A stretch of 64,000 bases of DNA from Amycolatopsis sp. QT-25 (GCF_029369745.1 NZ_CP120210.1:5580001-5644000); one strand, 5' to 3'; positions 7,911 through 16,931 are shown, numbered from the stretch's first letter. The notes: a model not told the origin generated them from the sequence alone. Made by a program: numbers and translations.

Positions 7911-9728
7911 GTGAAAGGGCCCGGACTCCTTGTCGTCCTGCTGGTGGTCCTCGGCGGCGTCAGCGGGCTCGGGTTCCTGCTGGGGCTGGGTAACGCGGCC
8001 GTACTGGCGGCCCTCACCGCGCTCTTCTGTCTCATGGCGGCGGTGGGCGGGCCGCTGTGGGCGGATCTGCGGGTGCTGGCGTGGTTCGCGCCCGCGTTGA
8101 TTCTCGCGGTCGGCGTGCCGCGGTTGCTGGGGGCGGTGTCGCAGTGGGCGGCGATCGGGTTGCTGGTGGCCATCGTGGTCGTCGCCGGGTTGTTGCCGGT
8201 GCTCGGGGCCCGGTTCGTTACGGTCGGCCTGGGATTGGGGATGGCGTCGCTGTTCGGGTACGGCTTCCAGTTGACGGGGACGGCGTCGGCGGGGCAGATC
8301 CTGGGCGCGCCCGCGCTCGCGGTGGGGGTCGTGGTCCTGTTGCGGATGGTGATGGGCGCGAAGGATCCGGCCAAGCCGACCCGTGACGCGCTGGCCGACG
8401 CGCTCGCGACGGGTTCGTCCGAGACGCAGGAGCGGGCGGCGAGGCTTTGGCTCGCGGATCGGCCCCGTCGCTGGACAGGCAGGGTCCTCGGCGGCATGTT
8501 CCGCTATCGCGCGGTCACCGGGTTGCTCGAGAGTCGCGGGAAACGGCTGGACGGCCCCGAAATCGGGGAAACGCTCAGCGCTGCCAAGGAAGAAGCCGCC
8601 AGGCTCGCCGAGGCCGTTCGGAGCACGACGGCGCCGGACGACAGCCAACCGGTGCGACGCAAGGAACCCGTCGGACTTCCCGGGGCAACGGCAAGGCTCG
8701 TCGACGGGCTCTGGGACGCTCTCGAAACCATCCGGGCGGCGGCGATCGAACGCGACGAGTCGCGTGTGGACGTCCCGAAAGGACTCCGGAAGGAATTGCG
8801 GCGCATAGAGCTGAGCGGCGCGTTTTCCTGGCAGTCCGCGCAGTTCCGGCACGCGCTCCGTTGCGGGCTCGGCGTCGCGTTGGCGCTGGTGGTCGCGAGC
8901 TTCCGTCCCGGCGACCCGCTCACCGTGTCGTTCCTGCTCGCCACTTTCGCGATCATGCAGCCGGAATGGCGGGACAGCCTCGGCAAGGCCTGGCAGCGGA
9001 TCGGCGGCTCTCTCGGCGGCGCCGTCGTGCTCACCCTCGTACTTTGGCTGCTGCCCCAAGGGGTTCTGCTGCCGATCGGGCTCGTCGCGCTCCTCGGCGG
9101 ATTCTCGTTCATGCAGACGCGACCGACGGTGTTCAACGGGTGCATGGTTCTGATGTCGGTCGGCATGAACGCGACCACCAGACATCTCGATCCGCGCTAC
9201 GTACTCGTCGAGTATCTGCTTCTCATGGTCCTCGCCGGCGCCATCGCCCTGCTGTTCGGTTTCGCCGCGATTCCCGGCGTACCGAAACCCGGCCCGGCGG
9301 AACGGTTCGAGAGCGCGGTCGGCGCCACCCGCGCACTGCTCGGCTCGGTGGCGCGGAAACTGCGTGCCGAGGACGTCGATCCGCGGACGCTCGGCCGCCA
9401 ATTCCGTGCCGCCGCTGTCGCGCATCACGGCCTGCGCGCGGCGGAGCCGGGCACGAAGGAACCCGCGCCCGGCCAGCGGGACGCGCTGGAGAACGCCGCC
9501 GAAGCCTTGCGTGGCCTGTCCGTCACCGCGTCGTCGCTCTTGTTGCGGCCGGGGTCGGCCGGAGCGGCGGACGCCGTCGACGAGGCGGCCCGCACACTCG
9601 GAACGGAAGAGGTGGCGGAGCTTCCGATGCCGCGGGACGCGGACGAGGAACAGCGTCTGGTGCTCGACACGATCGCCGCCGACGTGGTGACGGTCGGCGA
9701 AACGGCTCAGACGCTCAAGAGCGCCTAA
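7911..9728 (+). CDS. FUSC-family integral membrane protein
   Basis: This 605-residue membrane protein has two hydrophobic blocks. Residues about 5-150 hold several closely spaced helices; a charged cytoplasmic stretch follows at 155-300; a second helix block covers about 310-450 (QFRHALRCGLGVALALVVAS and on). A soluble C-terminal tail follows. This two-block layout and the second block resemble the fusaric-acid-resistance/aromatic exporter-like (FUSC, YccS) family. An efflux role is a family-level guess with no substrate known. GTG at 7911 is used because the hydrophobic segment starts at once; no strong ribosome-binding site is visible. Its TAA overlaps the stop of the convergent gene by four bases. 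Confidence 0.75.
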   Translation: MKGPGLLVVLLVVLGGVSGLGFLLGLGNAAVLAALTALFCLMAAVGGPLWADLRVLAWFAPALILAVGVPRLLGAVSQWAAIGLLVAIVVVAGLLPVLGARFVTVGLGLGMASLFGYGFQLTGTASAGQILGAPALAVGVVVLLRMVMGAKDPAKPTRDALADALATGSSETQERAARLWLADRPRRWTGRVLGGMFRYRAVTGLLESRGKRLDGPEIGETLSAAKEEAARLAEAVRSTTAPDDSQPVRRKEPVGLPGATARLVDGLWDALETIRAAAIERDESRVDVPKGLRKELRRIELSGAFSWQSAQFRHALRCGLGVALALVVASFRPGDPLTVSFLLATFAIMQPEWRDSLGKAWQRIGGSLGGAVVLTLVLWLLPQGVLLPIGLVALLGGFSFMQTRPTVFNGCMVLMSVGMNATTRHLDPRYVLVEYLLLMVLAGAIALLFGFAAIPGVPKPGPAERFESAVGATRALLGSVARKLRAEDVDPRTLGRQFRAAAVAHHGLRAAEPGTKEPAPGQRDALENAAEALRGLSVTASSLLLRPGSAGAADAVDEAARTLGTEEVAELPMPRDADEEQRLVLDTIAADVVTVGETAQTLKSA

Positions 9729-10327
9729 ATCTTGTCGCGGTGCTGCCCGGCGATCTCGGCGTTGGGCGTGCACAGCGCGCACGGGGTGAACCCGAGCTGC
9801 CGCGCTTCACCGATGCCGAGCGGGATGGTGTTCCGGGTTTCGAGCCACGTGCACGAGGTCACGTGGTAGCGCGGGTACTCGTCGACGACGACGACCTCGG
9901 TCTCGAGTTCGGAGACGACCGCCACATCCGCGGGGTCGTTTTCTTCCTCGCCGGGGTCGCCGGTGCTCTCCGGCGCGGAAGACTCTTCAGCGTCGCCCAG
10001 CTCACCGGCGGCGGACATCAAACCGGTCTGCTCGACATCCTCGGATTTCTTTTCCTGCCCGTCGGCGGGCTCGTCGTCGGGCTCGCCGGCGGGCTCGTCG
10101 GCGGGCTCGTCGGCGGACGCGTCCTCGGCCGAGTCGTCCGCCGCTTCCTCAGCGGGGACATCGGCCGCGCGCTTCTTCCGGCGGCGCAGCAGATCGAAAA
10201 GGAGCAGCAACCCCGCGACGACGGAGAGGCCGATGGAGAGCCAAGCCCACAGGGAGTTCGCGGTGATGAGCGCCGCGACGAGCAGCCCCAGAGCCGCTAG
10301 GACCAGTACCAGGACGATGTAGAGCAC
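9725..10327 (-). CDS. Membrane protein with acidic linker and Cys-containing tail
   Basis: The 200 residues fall in three parts. Two membrane helices (about 2-45) end in the basic RRRKKR. A strongly acidic, Ala/Asp/Glu/Pro-rich linker runs from about 55 to 135. A compact C-terminal domain carries YHVTSCTWLE and GFTPCALC; the Cys-X30-Cys-X2-Cys arrangement could bind metal or form a disulfide. Similar small proteins occur near division genes in actinomycetes, but I know no function. It starts with GTG at 10327. It lies downstream of wag31 on the same strand, beyond a strong hairpin, so it probably has its own promoter. Confidence 0.75.
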   Translation of the reverse strand: MLYIVLVLVLAALGLLVAALITANSLWAWLSIGLSVVAGLLLLFDLLRRRKKRAADVPAEEAADDSAEDASADEPADEPAGEPDDEPADGQEKKSEDVEQTGLMSAAGELGDAEESSAPESTGDPGEEENDPADVAVVSELETEVVVVDEYPRYHVTSCTWLETRNTIPLGIGEARQLGFTPCALCTPNAEIAGQHRDKI

Positions 10328-10346
10328 GGTGAATTACAACACGAGA

Positions 10347-10400
10347 ACACGGTGAAACGGCCCCGACCCTCCGGAGAGTGCCAAGGCCGTTTCACCGTGT
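10347..10400. terminator. Hairpin with perfect 16-bp arms
   Basis: ACACGGTGAAACGGCC (10347-10362) is exactly mirrored at 10385-10400 with a 22-base loop. It stands after wag31 (stop 10478, minus strand) and before the next gene, so it probably ends wag31 transcription. Next to it, GTAGAAACAAACC is repeated twice in tandem (from 10399). Confidence 0.7.
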
Positions 10401-10477
10401 AGAAACAAACCATGTAGAAACAAACCGCGAGAAACGCACCGCGTCAAAGAAGCTCTGTGGAACAAGCCGGGCGAAGA

Positions 10478-11335
10478 TCAGCCCGCTTCGGCCCGAGGAC
10501 CGAACGAGTAGCCCTGTCCCCCACCGGAGGACGAGGACTGCCCCGAGTTCGACGAGGACGCCGAAGCGGGAGCGGCCGACCCGCGGTCGTCGAGCTCACG
10601 CAGCTGGGACTCGAGGAACCCGCGCAGCCTCGTGCGGTACTCCCGCTCGATCGTGCGCAGCTCTTCGATCTTCTTGCCCAGCGAGCCCTTCTCCGCGTTC
10701 ATGTTGTTCATGGTCTCGGTGTACTTGCGCTGAGCCTCGCGCTCCATGGTCGTCGCCTTGTCGCGCGCCTGGCGCTCCAGGGTCTCGGCACGGGTTCGCG
10801 CGTCGTTCAGCATGGTCTCGGCACGCGTGCGTGCCTCGTTCACCATCGAGTCCGACTTGGACCGCGCGTCCGACAGCAACTGCTCGGACTTCGTCCTGGC
10901 TTCGGCGAGCATGCCGTCCGACTCGGTCTTGGCCTCGGCGGTGAGCCGGTCGGCCATTTCCTGCGCCAGCCCCAGCACCTTCGCGGCCTGGACGTTGGGC
11001 TCCCCGTTGTCCGGCACCATCGAGTGGGCCTGGGTCTGCTCCATCGCCGACTGCGGTGGCACCGGCGCCAGGCGGCGCGACGGCTCGTCGCGTACCTGTG
11101 GCGGCGGGCCGACGGCGCCGGCCTTGGCGTTCTCGAGTTCACCACGGGTGGTCTCGAGTTCGTTGTCGAGCTGCTCGACCTGCTGCCGCAGTTCGTTGTT
11201 GTCCTCGATCAGCCGGGCAAGCTCGGTCTCCACCAGGTCGAGGAACGCGTCCACCTCGTCCTCGTTGTAGCCCCTTTTGCCAATGGGCGGCTTGCTGAAC
11301 GCGACGTTGTGCACGTCAGCGGGGGTCAACGACAT
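10478..11335 (-). CDS. wag31: DivIVA-family polar growth protein Wag31
   Basis: This 285-residue coiled-coil protein marks the cell poles and directs polar wall synthesis in actinobacteria. The N-terminal DivIVA lipid-binding domain is clear (MSLTPADVHNVAFSKPPIGK, then YNEDEVDAFLD). A first short coiled coil (about 35-65) is followed by a Pro-rich insert. The long second coiled coil (about 115-250) has repeated EARTKSE/ARTRAET heptad-like units. The Ser/Gly-rich tail is low-complexity. It lies in the usual place downstream of ftsZ, pgeF, yggS, sepF and yggT. The gap to yggT is 54 bases, so the two are probably cotranscribed. Confidence 0.95.
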   Translation of the reverse strand: MSLTPADVHNVAFSKPPIGKRGYNEDEVDAFLDLVETELARLIEDNNELRQQVEQLDNELETTRGELENAKAGAVGPPPQVRDEPSRRLAPVPPQSAMEQTQAHSMVPDNGEPNVQAAKVLGLAQEMADRLTAEAKTESDGMLAEARTKSEQLLSDARSKSDSMVNEARTRAETMLNDARTRAETLERQARDKATTMEREAQRKYTETMNNMNAEKGSLGKKIEELRTIEREYRTRLRGFLESQLRELDDRGSAAPASASSSNSGQSSSSGGGQGYSFGPRAEAG

Positions 11336-11389
11336 CAGATCACCTCACGCACTCCATGGCCTGCAGGTCCACCGGGGCTTCCCCGAAAA

Positions 11390-11674
11390 TCACCCTGGCG
11401 TTGCCAGCTGCATCGCAAAGAACACAACCAACAGCAGCACCATAATCGATAAGTCCAGTCCCACGCCGCCGATTCGCACGGTCGGGATGATTCGCCTGAA
11501 CAGACGAACCGGTGGGTCGGTCACTGTGTAGATGGTCTCGAGCGTTACCGCAACCCCTCCGGCAGGACGCCACTCGCGAGCGAAAGCACGCACGAGCTCG
11601 ACGACGATCCGTGCCGTCAGCAGGAGCCAGAAAGCGAACAGCACGTACCAGACGACCAGCAACACAGCATTCAC
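11390..11674 (-). CDS. YggT-family membrane protein
   Basis: This 94-residue protein has two membrane helices (about 4-28 and 70-90) around a loop with the family motif TDPPVRLFRRIIP. YggT proteins (CCB3/YlmG in plastids and cyanobacteria) are linked to osmotic tolerance and division, with no defined chemistry. It starts with GTG at 11674. Its place between sepF and wag31 is the classic actinobacterial order. Confidence 0.88.
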   Translation of the reverse strand: MNAVLLVVWYVLFAFWLLLTARIVVELVRAFAREWRPAGGVAVTLETIYTVTDPPVRLFRRIIPTVRIGGVGLDLSIMVLLLVVFFAMQLATPG

Positions 11675-11779
11675 GTAACCACTCTGCCATGCCTCGCGTC
11701 AAAAGACGCGGTCAACGGGCTCCGGATGCCGATGAGTCGACAAAATCACATCCGGCTGCGTTCAGCGGTCACCGGGTGA

Positions 11780-12394
11780 TCAGCCGCGCAGGAATAATCC
11801 GCCTTCGGCAATCCGCCGACGGTCCTCCGCGGTGACGTCCACGTCGGGCGGTGAGAGAAGGAACACCTTGTTGGTGACCTTGTCCATCGATCCGCGCAAC
11901 GCGAATGCGAGCCCCGCGGCGAAGTCGACGAGACGCTTCGCGTCCGCGTTCTCCATCTCCGTGAGGTTCATGATCACCGGGATGCCCTCCCGGTAGTGCT
12001 CCCCGATCGCCCGCGCCTCGGCGTAGCTCGTCGGGTGCAGTGTCGTGATCCGGCTCAACGGGTCACGCACCGTGGCCCGGACCGGCTCGGTGACCGGTCG
12101 CAGCCGCGCGACCGGTTCCGGCTGGCGATCGATCGCCAAGGCCCCGTGGACCACCGGCTCCGCGCTGGGCACGGAGCGTGACCGAGGCCGCGGTGCGGGC
12201 TCGTCGTAAGTGTCATCGACGTCCCGGTAGCGTCCACCCCGTGACCGGGCCGGCGGCTCATCGTCGTAGTCGTATTCGTCGTCGGCATATTCCTTTGGGG
12301 CGTAGCCACGCCGGTACTCGTCTTCGACGTCATAGCCGTCTTCGTCCGCGGGCACCATCCCGAAGTAGGCCTTCAGCTTCTGCAGCGCGCTCAT
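11780..12394 (-). CDS. sepF: Cell division protein SepF
   Basis: SepF anchors FtsZ to the membrane and in actinobacteria is the main FtsZ tether. The 204 residues begin with an amphipathic membrane-binding helix (MSALQKLKAYFGM). A long acidic and Arg/Pro-rich linker follows, then the globular SepF core from about 105 (LHPTSYAEARAIGEHYREGI, ending GGLFLRG). The FtsZ encoded nearby ends in VDVPPFMRR, the tail that SepF binds. Confidence 0.95.
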   Translation of the reverse strand: MSALQKLKAYFGMVPADEDGYDVEDEYRRGYAPKEYADDEYDYDDEPPARSRGGRYRDVDDTYDEPAPRPRSRSVPSAEPVVHGALAIDRQPEPVARLRPVTEPVRATVRDPLSRITTLHPTSYAEARAIGEHYREGIPVIMNLTEMENADAKRLVDFAAGLAFALRGSMDKVTNKVFLLSPPDVDVTAEDRRRIAEGGLFLRG

Positions 12395-12476
12395 GCCTCT
12401 CCCTAGCCTTAGCCGCGTCCCGCACCGTACTCCCCCGCCTTCGCCACCACTCCCCGTAACGACGAGACGGTATTCC

Positions 12477-13214
12477 CTAAGGCGAGGCTAAACCGCGCCC
12501 ACCGAGCAACGCGGTTCCGACACGCACACAGGTTGAGCCGTGCGCGATCGCCTGCTCGAGATCATTGCTCATTCCGGCGGAGATCTCACGGGCTTTTGGG
12601 TGTTCTTGCCGAAGGCTCTCCGACGCCTGAGCGAGTTTCTCGAACGCCTCCGCAGGGTCAATACCCAGTGGAGCCACCGCCATAAGCCCTTGGAGGCGAA
12701 GATCACCCACATGGGCTATTCGCTCCGCCAACTGGGGCAACTCGTTCAACCGAATGCCGCCACGTTTCGGATCGTCATCGAGACTCACTTGAATGAGGAC
12801 GTCCAAGGGGTGCTCGCGTTGCCCGGAATCCAGGGCCGACCTCGTCGCCTTCGCGAGTGCGTCGGCGAGGCGATCGGAGTCGACGGACTGGACCTCGTCG
12901 GCCCAGCGCACGACCGAGCGAGCCTTGTTTCGTTGCAGACTGCCGACCATGTGCCAGCGGATCCGGATGTCCGGGCGCAGTTCGGCGACCTCTTCCGCTT
13001 TTTCGCCCGCCTCCTGGTCGCGGTTCTCGGCGAGGTCGAGCGCGCCGAGGTCGGCGAGCAGCGCGGCGTCGAGCGCCGGGAAGGTCTTGGTGACCGCGAG
13101 CAGCTTGACTTCGTCGCGCGCCCGGCCCGCGGCCTGGCACGCGGCGCCGATCCGCTCTTCCACTTCGGCAAGGGACGCGGCGAGTTCCGTCTTCCGTGCG
13201 TCGGCGGTACTCAC
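12477..13214 (-). CDS. YggS-family pyridoxal phosphate homeostasis protein
   Basis: This 245-residue single-domain alanine-racemase-fold protein binds PLP through the lysine in LLAVTKTFP. Other conserved parts are WHMVGSLQRNK and the C-terminal GMSNDLEQAIAHGST. Family members buffer free PLP and have no known catalytic activity. The GTG start at 13214 overlaps the pgeF stop in GTGA, which indicates translational coupling. Confidence 0.93.
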   Translation of the reverse strand: MSTADARKTELAASLAEVEERIGAACQAAGRARDEVKLLAVTKTFPALDAALLADLGALDLAENRDQEAGEKAEEVAELRPDIRIRWHMVGSLQRNKARSVVRWADEVQSVDSDRLADALAKATRSALDSGQREHPLDVLIQVSLDDDPKRGGIRLNELPQLAERIAHVGDLRLQGLMAVAPLGIDPAEAFEKLAQASESLRQEHPKAREISAGMSNDLEQAIAHGSTCVRVGTALLGGRGLASP

Positions 13215-13918
13215 GACGCGTCCAGCCAGGTGATCCCCGCGATCCGGCCGGTGGTGCCGTCGCGGCGGAAGCTGAAGAGCGTCTTGTCTTCGTTGGTGCA
13301 GCGCGGATCGACGCCGATCTTGCCGACACCGAGGTCGGCCAGCTGCCGCCAGAGTCCGGCGCGCAGGTCGAGCCCCGGGGTGCCCTTGCGGGTTTTGCAG
13401 GCACTGCCCGGCACGTGTTTTTCGACATCGGCGGCCATGTCGGCGGGGACTTCGTAGCAGTCGCCGCAAATCGCGGGGCCGAGCAGTCCTTCGATCCTGG
13501 CCGGTTCGGCACCGAGGCCCCGCATCGCCTCGATCGCCGCGGGGACGACGCCCACCCTCGCACCGACGCGGCCCGCGTGGACGGCGGCGACGACACCGGC
13601 TTCGACGTCGGCGAGCATGAGGGGCACGCAATCGGCGACGAGTACCACGAGCGCGAGGCCGGGCTCGGCCGTCACGAGTGCGTCGGTCGCTTCGGCGGCG
13701 GAGGTCTCGGAACCGTCGACGACGGTGGCGGTGCGGCCGTGGACCTGTTCCATCCACGCCAGCCTGTCCTCGGTGAGACCGAGTTCGGTGGCGAGACGTT
13801 TGCGGTTGGCGTAGACGTCGCCCGCGTCGTCACCGACATGATCACCGAGGTTGAAGGTGTCGTAAGGAGGCCGGGAGGCCCCACCCGCCCTTGTCGTGAC
13901 AATCCGCCGTACCCGCAC
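13211..13918 (-). CDS. pgeF: YfiH/PgeF-type multicopper-fold enzyme
   Basis: This 235-residue protein belongs to the DUF152/LACC1 family. PgeF removes misincorporated L-Ser from peptidoglycan precursors in E. coli; other members act on purine nucleosides. The metal-site motifs are visible: WMEQVHGRTATV, VADCVPLMLAD and VHAGRVGARV. The GTG start at 13918 has a strong AGGAGGAAAC site. It is cotranscribed with ftsZ upstream and yggS downstream, although a palindrome lies in the ftsZ-pgeF gap. Confidence 0.9.
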   Translation of the reverse strand: MRVRRIVTTRAGGASRPPYDTFNLGDHVGDDAGDVYANRKRLATELGLTEDRLAWMEQVHGRTATVVDGSETSAAEATDALVTAEPGLALVVLVADCVPLMLADVEAGVVAAVHAGRVGARVGVVPAAIEAMRGLGAEPARIEGLLGPAICGDCYEVPADMAADVEKHVPGSACKTRKGTPGLDLRAGLWRQLADLGVGKIGVDPRCTNEDKTLFSFRRDGTTGRIAGITWLDAS

Positions 13919-13938
13919 GCGTTTCCTCCTGGACCTGA

Positions 13939-13976
13939 GTGAAGGCCCCCTCGACCGTGGTCAAGGAGGCCTTCAC
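13939..13976. repeat. GGCC-type palindrome between pgeF and ftsZ
   Basis: GTGAAGGCCCCCTCGACC is mirrored by GGTCAAGGAGGCCTTCAC with two mismatches and a 2-base loop. It follows the ftsZ stop and precedes the pgeF ribosome-binding site. It could weaken readthrough from ftsZ into pgeF. Confidence 0.7.
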
Positions 13977-13992
13977 GGAACGTACTGGCGAA

Positions 13993-15318
13993 CTAGCGCC
14001 GCATGAACGGGGGAACGTCGACCTCGTCGTCCGAAGGGTCGTCGTGCACCGGGGTGGCGCGGCCGGGCAGGCTGCCGTGGGTCGAATTCGACCCGATCGG
14101 CGAATAGCCGCGCGAGCCGCCGCCGGGCTGCGGAAGTCCGCCGCTCAGCGAGCCGTTGCCCTCGTTGCGGGAGGACGGCATCGGCGTATGCGTGCGCGGC
14201 GGCGCGACCGGGTAGCCGTTCGAACCGGTCGACGGCACCGGCGTGGCACCCGAAGGCGGGCTCTGTACCGGAGTCGCCCCGCCGCCGTTGACCTGCCCCG
14301 CCTGCGCGGACGCGGTCGACGAGGTGGAGCGGGAGCCGAAGGTCGACGGGTCGAGCTTCTTGTGGGTCGGGGTGCCGGCGTCGAAACCGGCCGCGATCAC
14401 GGTGACCCGGACCTCGTCGCCGAGCGAGTCGTCGATGATCGTCCCGAAGATGATGTTGGCGTCGGGGTGCGCGGATTCCTGCACCAGCGACGCGGCTTCG
14501 TTGATCTCGAACAGGCCGAGGTCCGACCCGCCCGCGATCGACAGCAGCGCGCCGTGCGCCCCGTCCATCGACGCTTCCAGCAGCGGCGAGTTGATCGCCT
14601 TCTCCGCGGCCTGGATCGCCCGGCCTTCACCACGCGCCGAGCCGATGCCCATCAGCGCGGAACCCGCACCGGACATGACGCTCTTGACGTCGGCGAAGTC
14701 CAGGTTGATCAGACCCGGCGTGGTGATCAGGTCGGTGATGCCCTGGACACCCGAAAGCAGCACCTCGTCCGCCGAGCGGAAGGCGTCCATCAGCGAGACG
14801 CCGATGTCGCCCAGCTGGAGCAGCCGGTCGTTCGGGATGACGATGAGCGTGTCGCACTCGTTGCGCAGCTGCTGGATGCCGTCTTCGGCCTGCTTGCTGC
14901 GGCGCTTGCCCTCGAAGGTGAACGGCCGGGTGACGACGCCGATGGTCAGCGCGCCGAGTTTGCGGGCGATCTGGGCGACGACCGGCGCGCCACCGGTGCC
15001 GGTGCCACCGCCTTCACCCGCGGTCACGAACACCATGTCGGCGCCCTTGATGACCTCTTCGATCTCTTCGCGGTGGTCCTCGGCGGCCTTCTGCCCCACC
15101 TCGGGGGCGGCGCCGGCACCGAGGCCGCGGGTCAGTTCCCGGCCGATGTCGAGCTTGACGTCGGCGTCGGACATGAGCAGTGCCTGAGCGTCGGTGTTCA
15201 CCGCGATGAACTCGACACCCTTGAGGCCGACCTCGATCATGCGGTTCACGGCGTTCACTCCGCCGCCGCCGATACCGACGACCTTGATCACCGCAAGGTA
15301 GTTGTGCGGGGGCGTCAT
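13993..15318 (-). CDS. ftsZ: Cell division GTPase FtsZ
   Basis: FtsZ polymerises into the Z-ring. The 441 residues include the GTP-binding loop GGGTGTGGAP, the NLDFADVKSVM T7 catalytic loop and a complete tubulin-like core to about 310. A Gly/Ser/Pro-rich linker of about 110 residues follows, ending in the conserved tail VDVPPFMRR. Upstream, TTGACA on the minus strand (15410-15415) is a possible -35 element in a 249-base gap that otherwise shows no gene. In most actinobacteria ftsQ stands directly upstream; here rskA does. Confidence 0.98.
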   Translation of the reverse strand: MTPPHNYLAVIKVVGIGGGGVNAVNRMIEVGLKGVEFIAVNTDAQALLMSDADVKLDIGRELTRGLGAGAAPEVGQKAAEDHREEIEEVIKGADMVFVTAGEGGGTGTGGAPVVAQIARKLGALTIGVVTRPFTFEGKRRSKQAEDGIQQLRNECDTLIVIPNDRLLQLGDIGVSLMDAFRSADEVLLSGVQGITDLITTPGLINLDFADVKSVMSGAGSALMGIGSARGEGRAIQAAEKAINSPLLEASMDGAHGALLSIAGGSDLGLFEINEAASLVQESAHPDANIIFGTIIDDSLGDEVRVTVIAAGFDAGTPTHKKLDPSTFGSRSTSSTASAQAGQVNGGGATPVQSPPSGATPVPSTGSNGYPVAPPRTHTPMPSSRNEGNGSLSGGLPQPGGGSRGYSPIGSNSTHGSLPGRATPVHDDPSDDEVDVPPFMRR

Positions 15319-15567
15319 CGGAGCCGCCTTCCTGATCGTGTGTGCTCGTGCTGCCCGCCGGTCGCTGAGCCTGGCCGAACCCTCGAGCTGAAGTTCAGAT
15401 CGAGAGTTATGTCAACTGCCGACGTTGAAGCAGGACGGTATGCACCAGGCAGGCTCGAATCCAGTAGCCACGCCGTGTGTCGCAAAGGTGTTTTGCCACA
15501 ACATGTTCGCGGGCGCAAGAGCGAGACCCGGTCGCGGCGGCGAACGTCGGCCTGGTAAGAGCGGAGG

Positions 15568-16326
15568 TCAGGTGGGCATGGACATGACCATGACGACGTC
15601 CTTCGACGGTGTTCCGGTCGGTGATCCACCGGCAGGTTCGACGCTGAGCGCGAATTTTTGGGCCCCGCCGAGTCCGTCGGCGACCAGCAGCGCACCATCC
15701 TGACCACCGGAAAGGAGCCCGGCGGGCTTGGGCGCGGCGCCCGGGAACATCAGCCAGGCCTGATACGTCCGGCCCGGTTCGTTCTCCGGCAGCCGGGCCG
15801 CCATGAACACGAGTTTGTCTTTCGAGCGCGACATCATCACGGTCCCGCCGCCACCGACGGTGGTCTCGCCGTGCCCGGTCCGGAGATCGGCCGCCGAGAG
15901 CACGTCGGTGACGGGCGCGTACCGGGCCGCCTGTTCGCGCGCGGCGGTCAGCCGGGTGTGGTTGTCGTAGGCGATACCGCCGAACACGGCGGTACCCGCC
16001 AGCCCGACGATCGCCGCCGCGGCCGCCCCGATCGCCCAGCGCGGAGCACGGCGGCGGTTCTTGACGCGCTCCCCGGTCTCGAAACGCGTCTTCGGTGGCT
16101 GCTGCCTGGTCGCCATCGCCTCCGCGAGCACCCGGCGCTTGAGTTCGGGCGGCGGGTCTTCGGCCAGCGCGGCACCGAGCCGGGTCGCGGTCATCTGCAG
16201 TTCGAGGACCTCTTGAGCGCACGAAGCACACTCCCCGAGATGCCGCTGGAACTGGGTACGCTCCACTTCGGACAACGCGTCGATGGCGTAGGCCCCGGTG
16301 AGCGTGTGCATTTCGGGCATGGTCAT
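15568..16326 (-). CDS. rskA: Anti-sigma-K factor RskA
   Basis: This 252-residue transmembrane anti-sigma factor has an N-terminal domain that holds SigK, a single membrane helix (about 100-120) and a C-terminal extracytoplasmic domain typical of RskA. The zinc-associated anti-sigma motif HLGECASC is present near residue 30. In mycobacteria RskA is cut by regulated proteolysis to release SigK. ATG 16326 overlaps the sigK stop in ATGA, so the two are coupled. Confidence 0.92.
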   Translation of the reverse strand: MTMPEMHTLTGAYAIDALSEVERTQFQRHLGECASCAQEVLELQMTATRLGAALAEDPPPELKRRVLAEAMATRQQPPKTRFETGERVKNRRRAPRWAIGAAAAAIVGLAGTAVFGGIAYDNHTRLTAAREQAARYAPVTDVLSAADLRTGHGETTVGGGGTVMMSRSKDKLVFMAARLPENEPGRTYQAWLMFPGAAPKPAGLLSGGQDGALLVADGLGGAQKFALSVEPAGGSPTGTPSKDVVMVMSMPT

Positions 16327-16931
16327 GCCGTCACCCCCAAACAGTCCCGGAGCCTGATCAGACCGTCCCGGAGCCGGGTCTTGATGGTCCCGTGCGGAGT
16401 CCGGAGCACTTCCGAGACTTCGCGATAGGTATAGCCCTGGTAATAGGCGAGCAGTACGGATTCCCGTTGCAGTTCGGTCAGGCTCGTGAGACAACGGCGC
16501 ACCTGCGAGCGTTCCCAGCGGGCCGCGACGGCCTCCGCCACCTCGTCGAAGGGCCGGGCGCGGGCGGCCTCGAAGGTCGCCTTGACCTCGCGTTCCGAGC
16601 TGGCGCGTGCCGAGCGGACCCGGTCGACGGCGCGGCGGTGCGCGAGCGTCATGGCCCAGTTCAACGCGCTCCCCCGCTCCGGGGAATAGCGCGTGGCCGT
16701 GCGCCACAGCTCCACCATGACCTCTTGAGTGACCTCTTCCGACTGCGCGGAGTCACGCAGGATTCGCCGCACCAGGCCGAGGACGGGGCCGGCGAGCTGG
16801 TCGTACAAGGCGTCGAAGGCCCGCTCGTCACCTTTCGCGACCAGGACGAGCAGGTCCTCCGCCGTCGGACCGGCCGGTTCGTCGTCGCGGGGGACGGGCG
16901 CCATCCGGCGCGGGCTTGCCGATTCATCCAT
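16323..16931 (-). CDS. sigK: ECF RNA polymerase sigma factor SigK
   Basis: This 202-residue sigma factor has region 2 at about 40-105 (ALYDQLAGPVLGLVRRI onward) and region 4 at about 145-195, with the helix-turn-helix GYTYREVSEVLRTPHGTIKT. It directs polymerase to SigK promoters when not held by RskA. The start overlaps the end of a decayed oxidoreductase gene by 8 bases. In M. tuberculosis the same oxidoreductase neighbourhood precedes sigK, so the arrangement is ancestral. Confidence 0.92.
   Translation of the reverse strand: MDESASPRRMAPVPRDDEPAGPTAEDLLVLVAKGDERAFDALYDQLAGPVLGLVRRILRDSAQSEEVTQEVMVELWRTATRYSPERGSALNWAMTLAHRRAVDRVRSARASSEREVKATFEAARARPFDEVAEAVAARWERSQVRRCLTSLTELQRESVLLAYYQGYTYREVSEVLRTPHGTIKTRLRDGLIRLRDCLGVTA

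Noticed and set aside
7638..9782. 714-codon minus-strand frame opposite the FUSC gene
   Set aside because: Arg/Pro/His/Gln-rich shadow with no start context; the + strand product has coherent membrane topology.
10051..10150. GGCGGGCTCGTCGGC-type direct repeats
   Set aside because: They encode the acidic Ala/Asp/Glu/Pro linker of the membrane protein and are ordinary coding low complexity.
15440..15475. T-loop-like GGCTCGAATCC suggesting a tRNA
   Set aside because: No acceptor, D or anticodon stem can be built around it on either strand.
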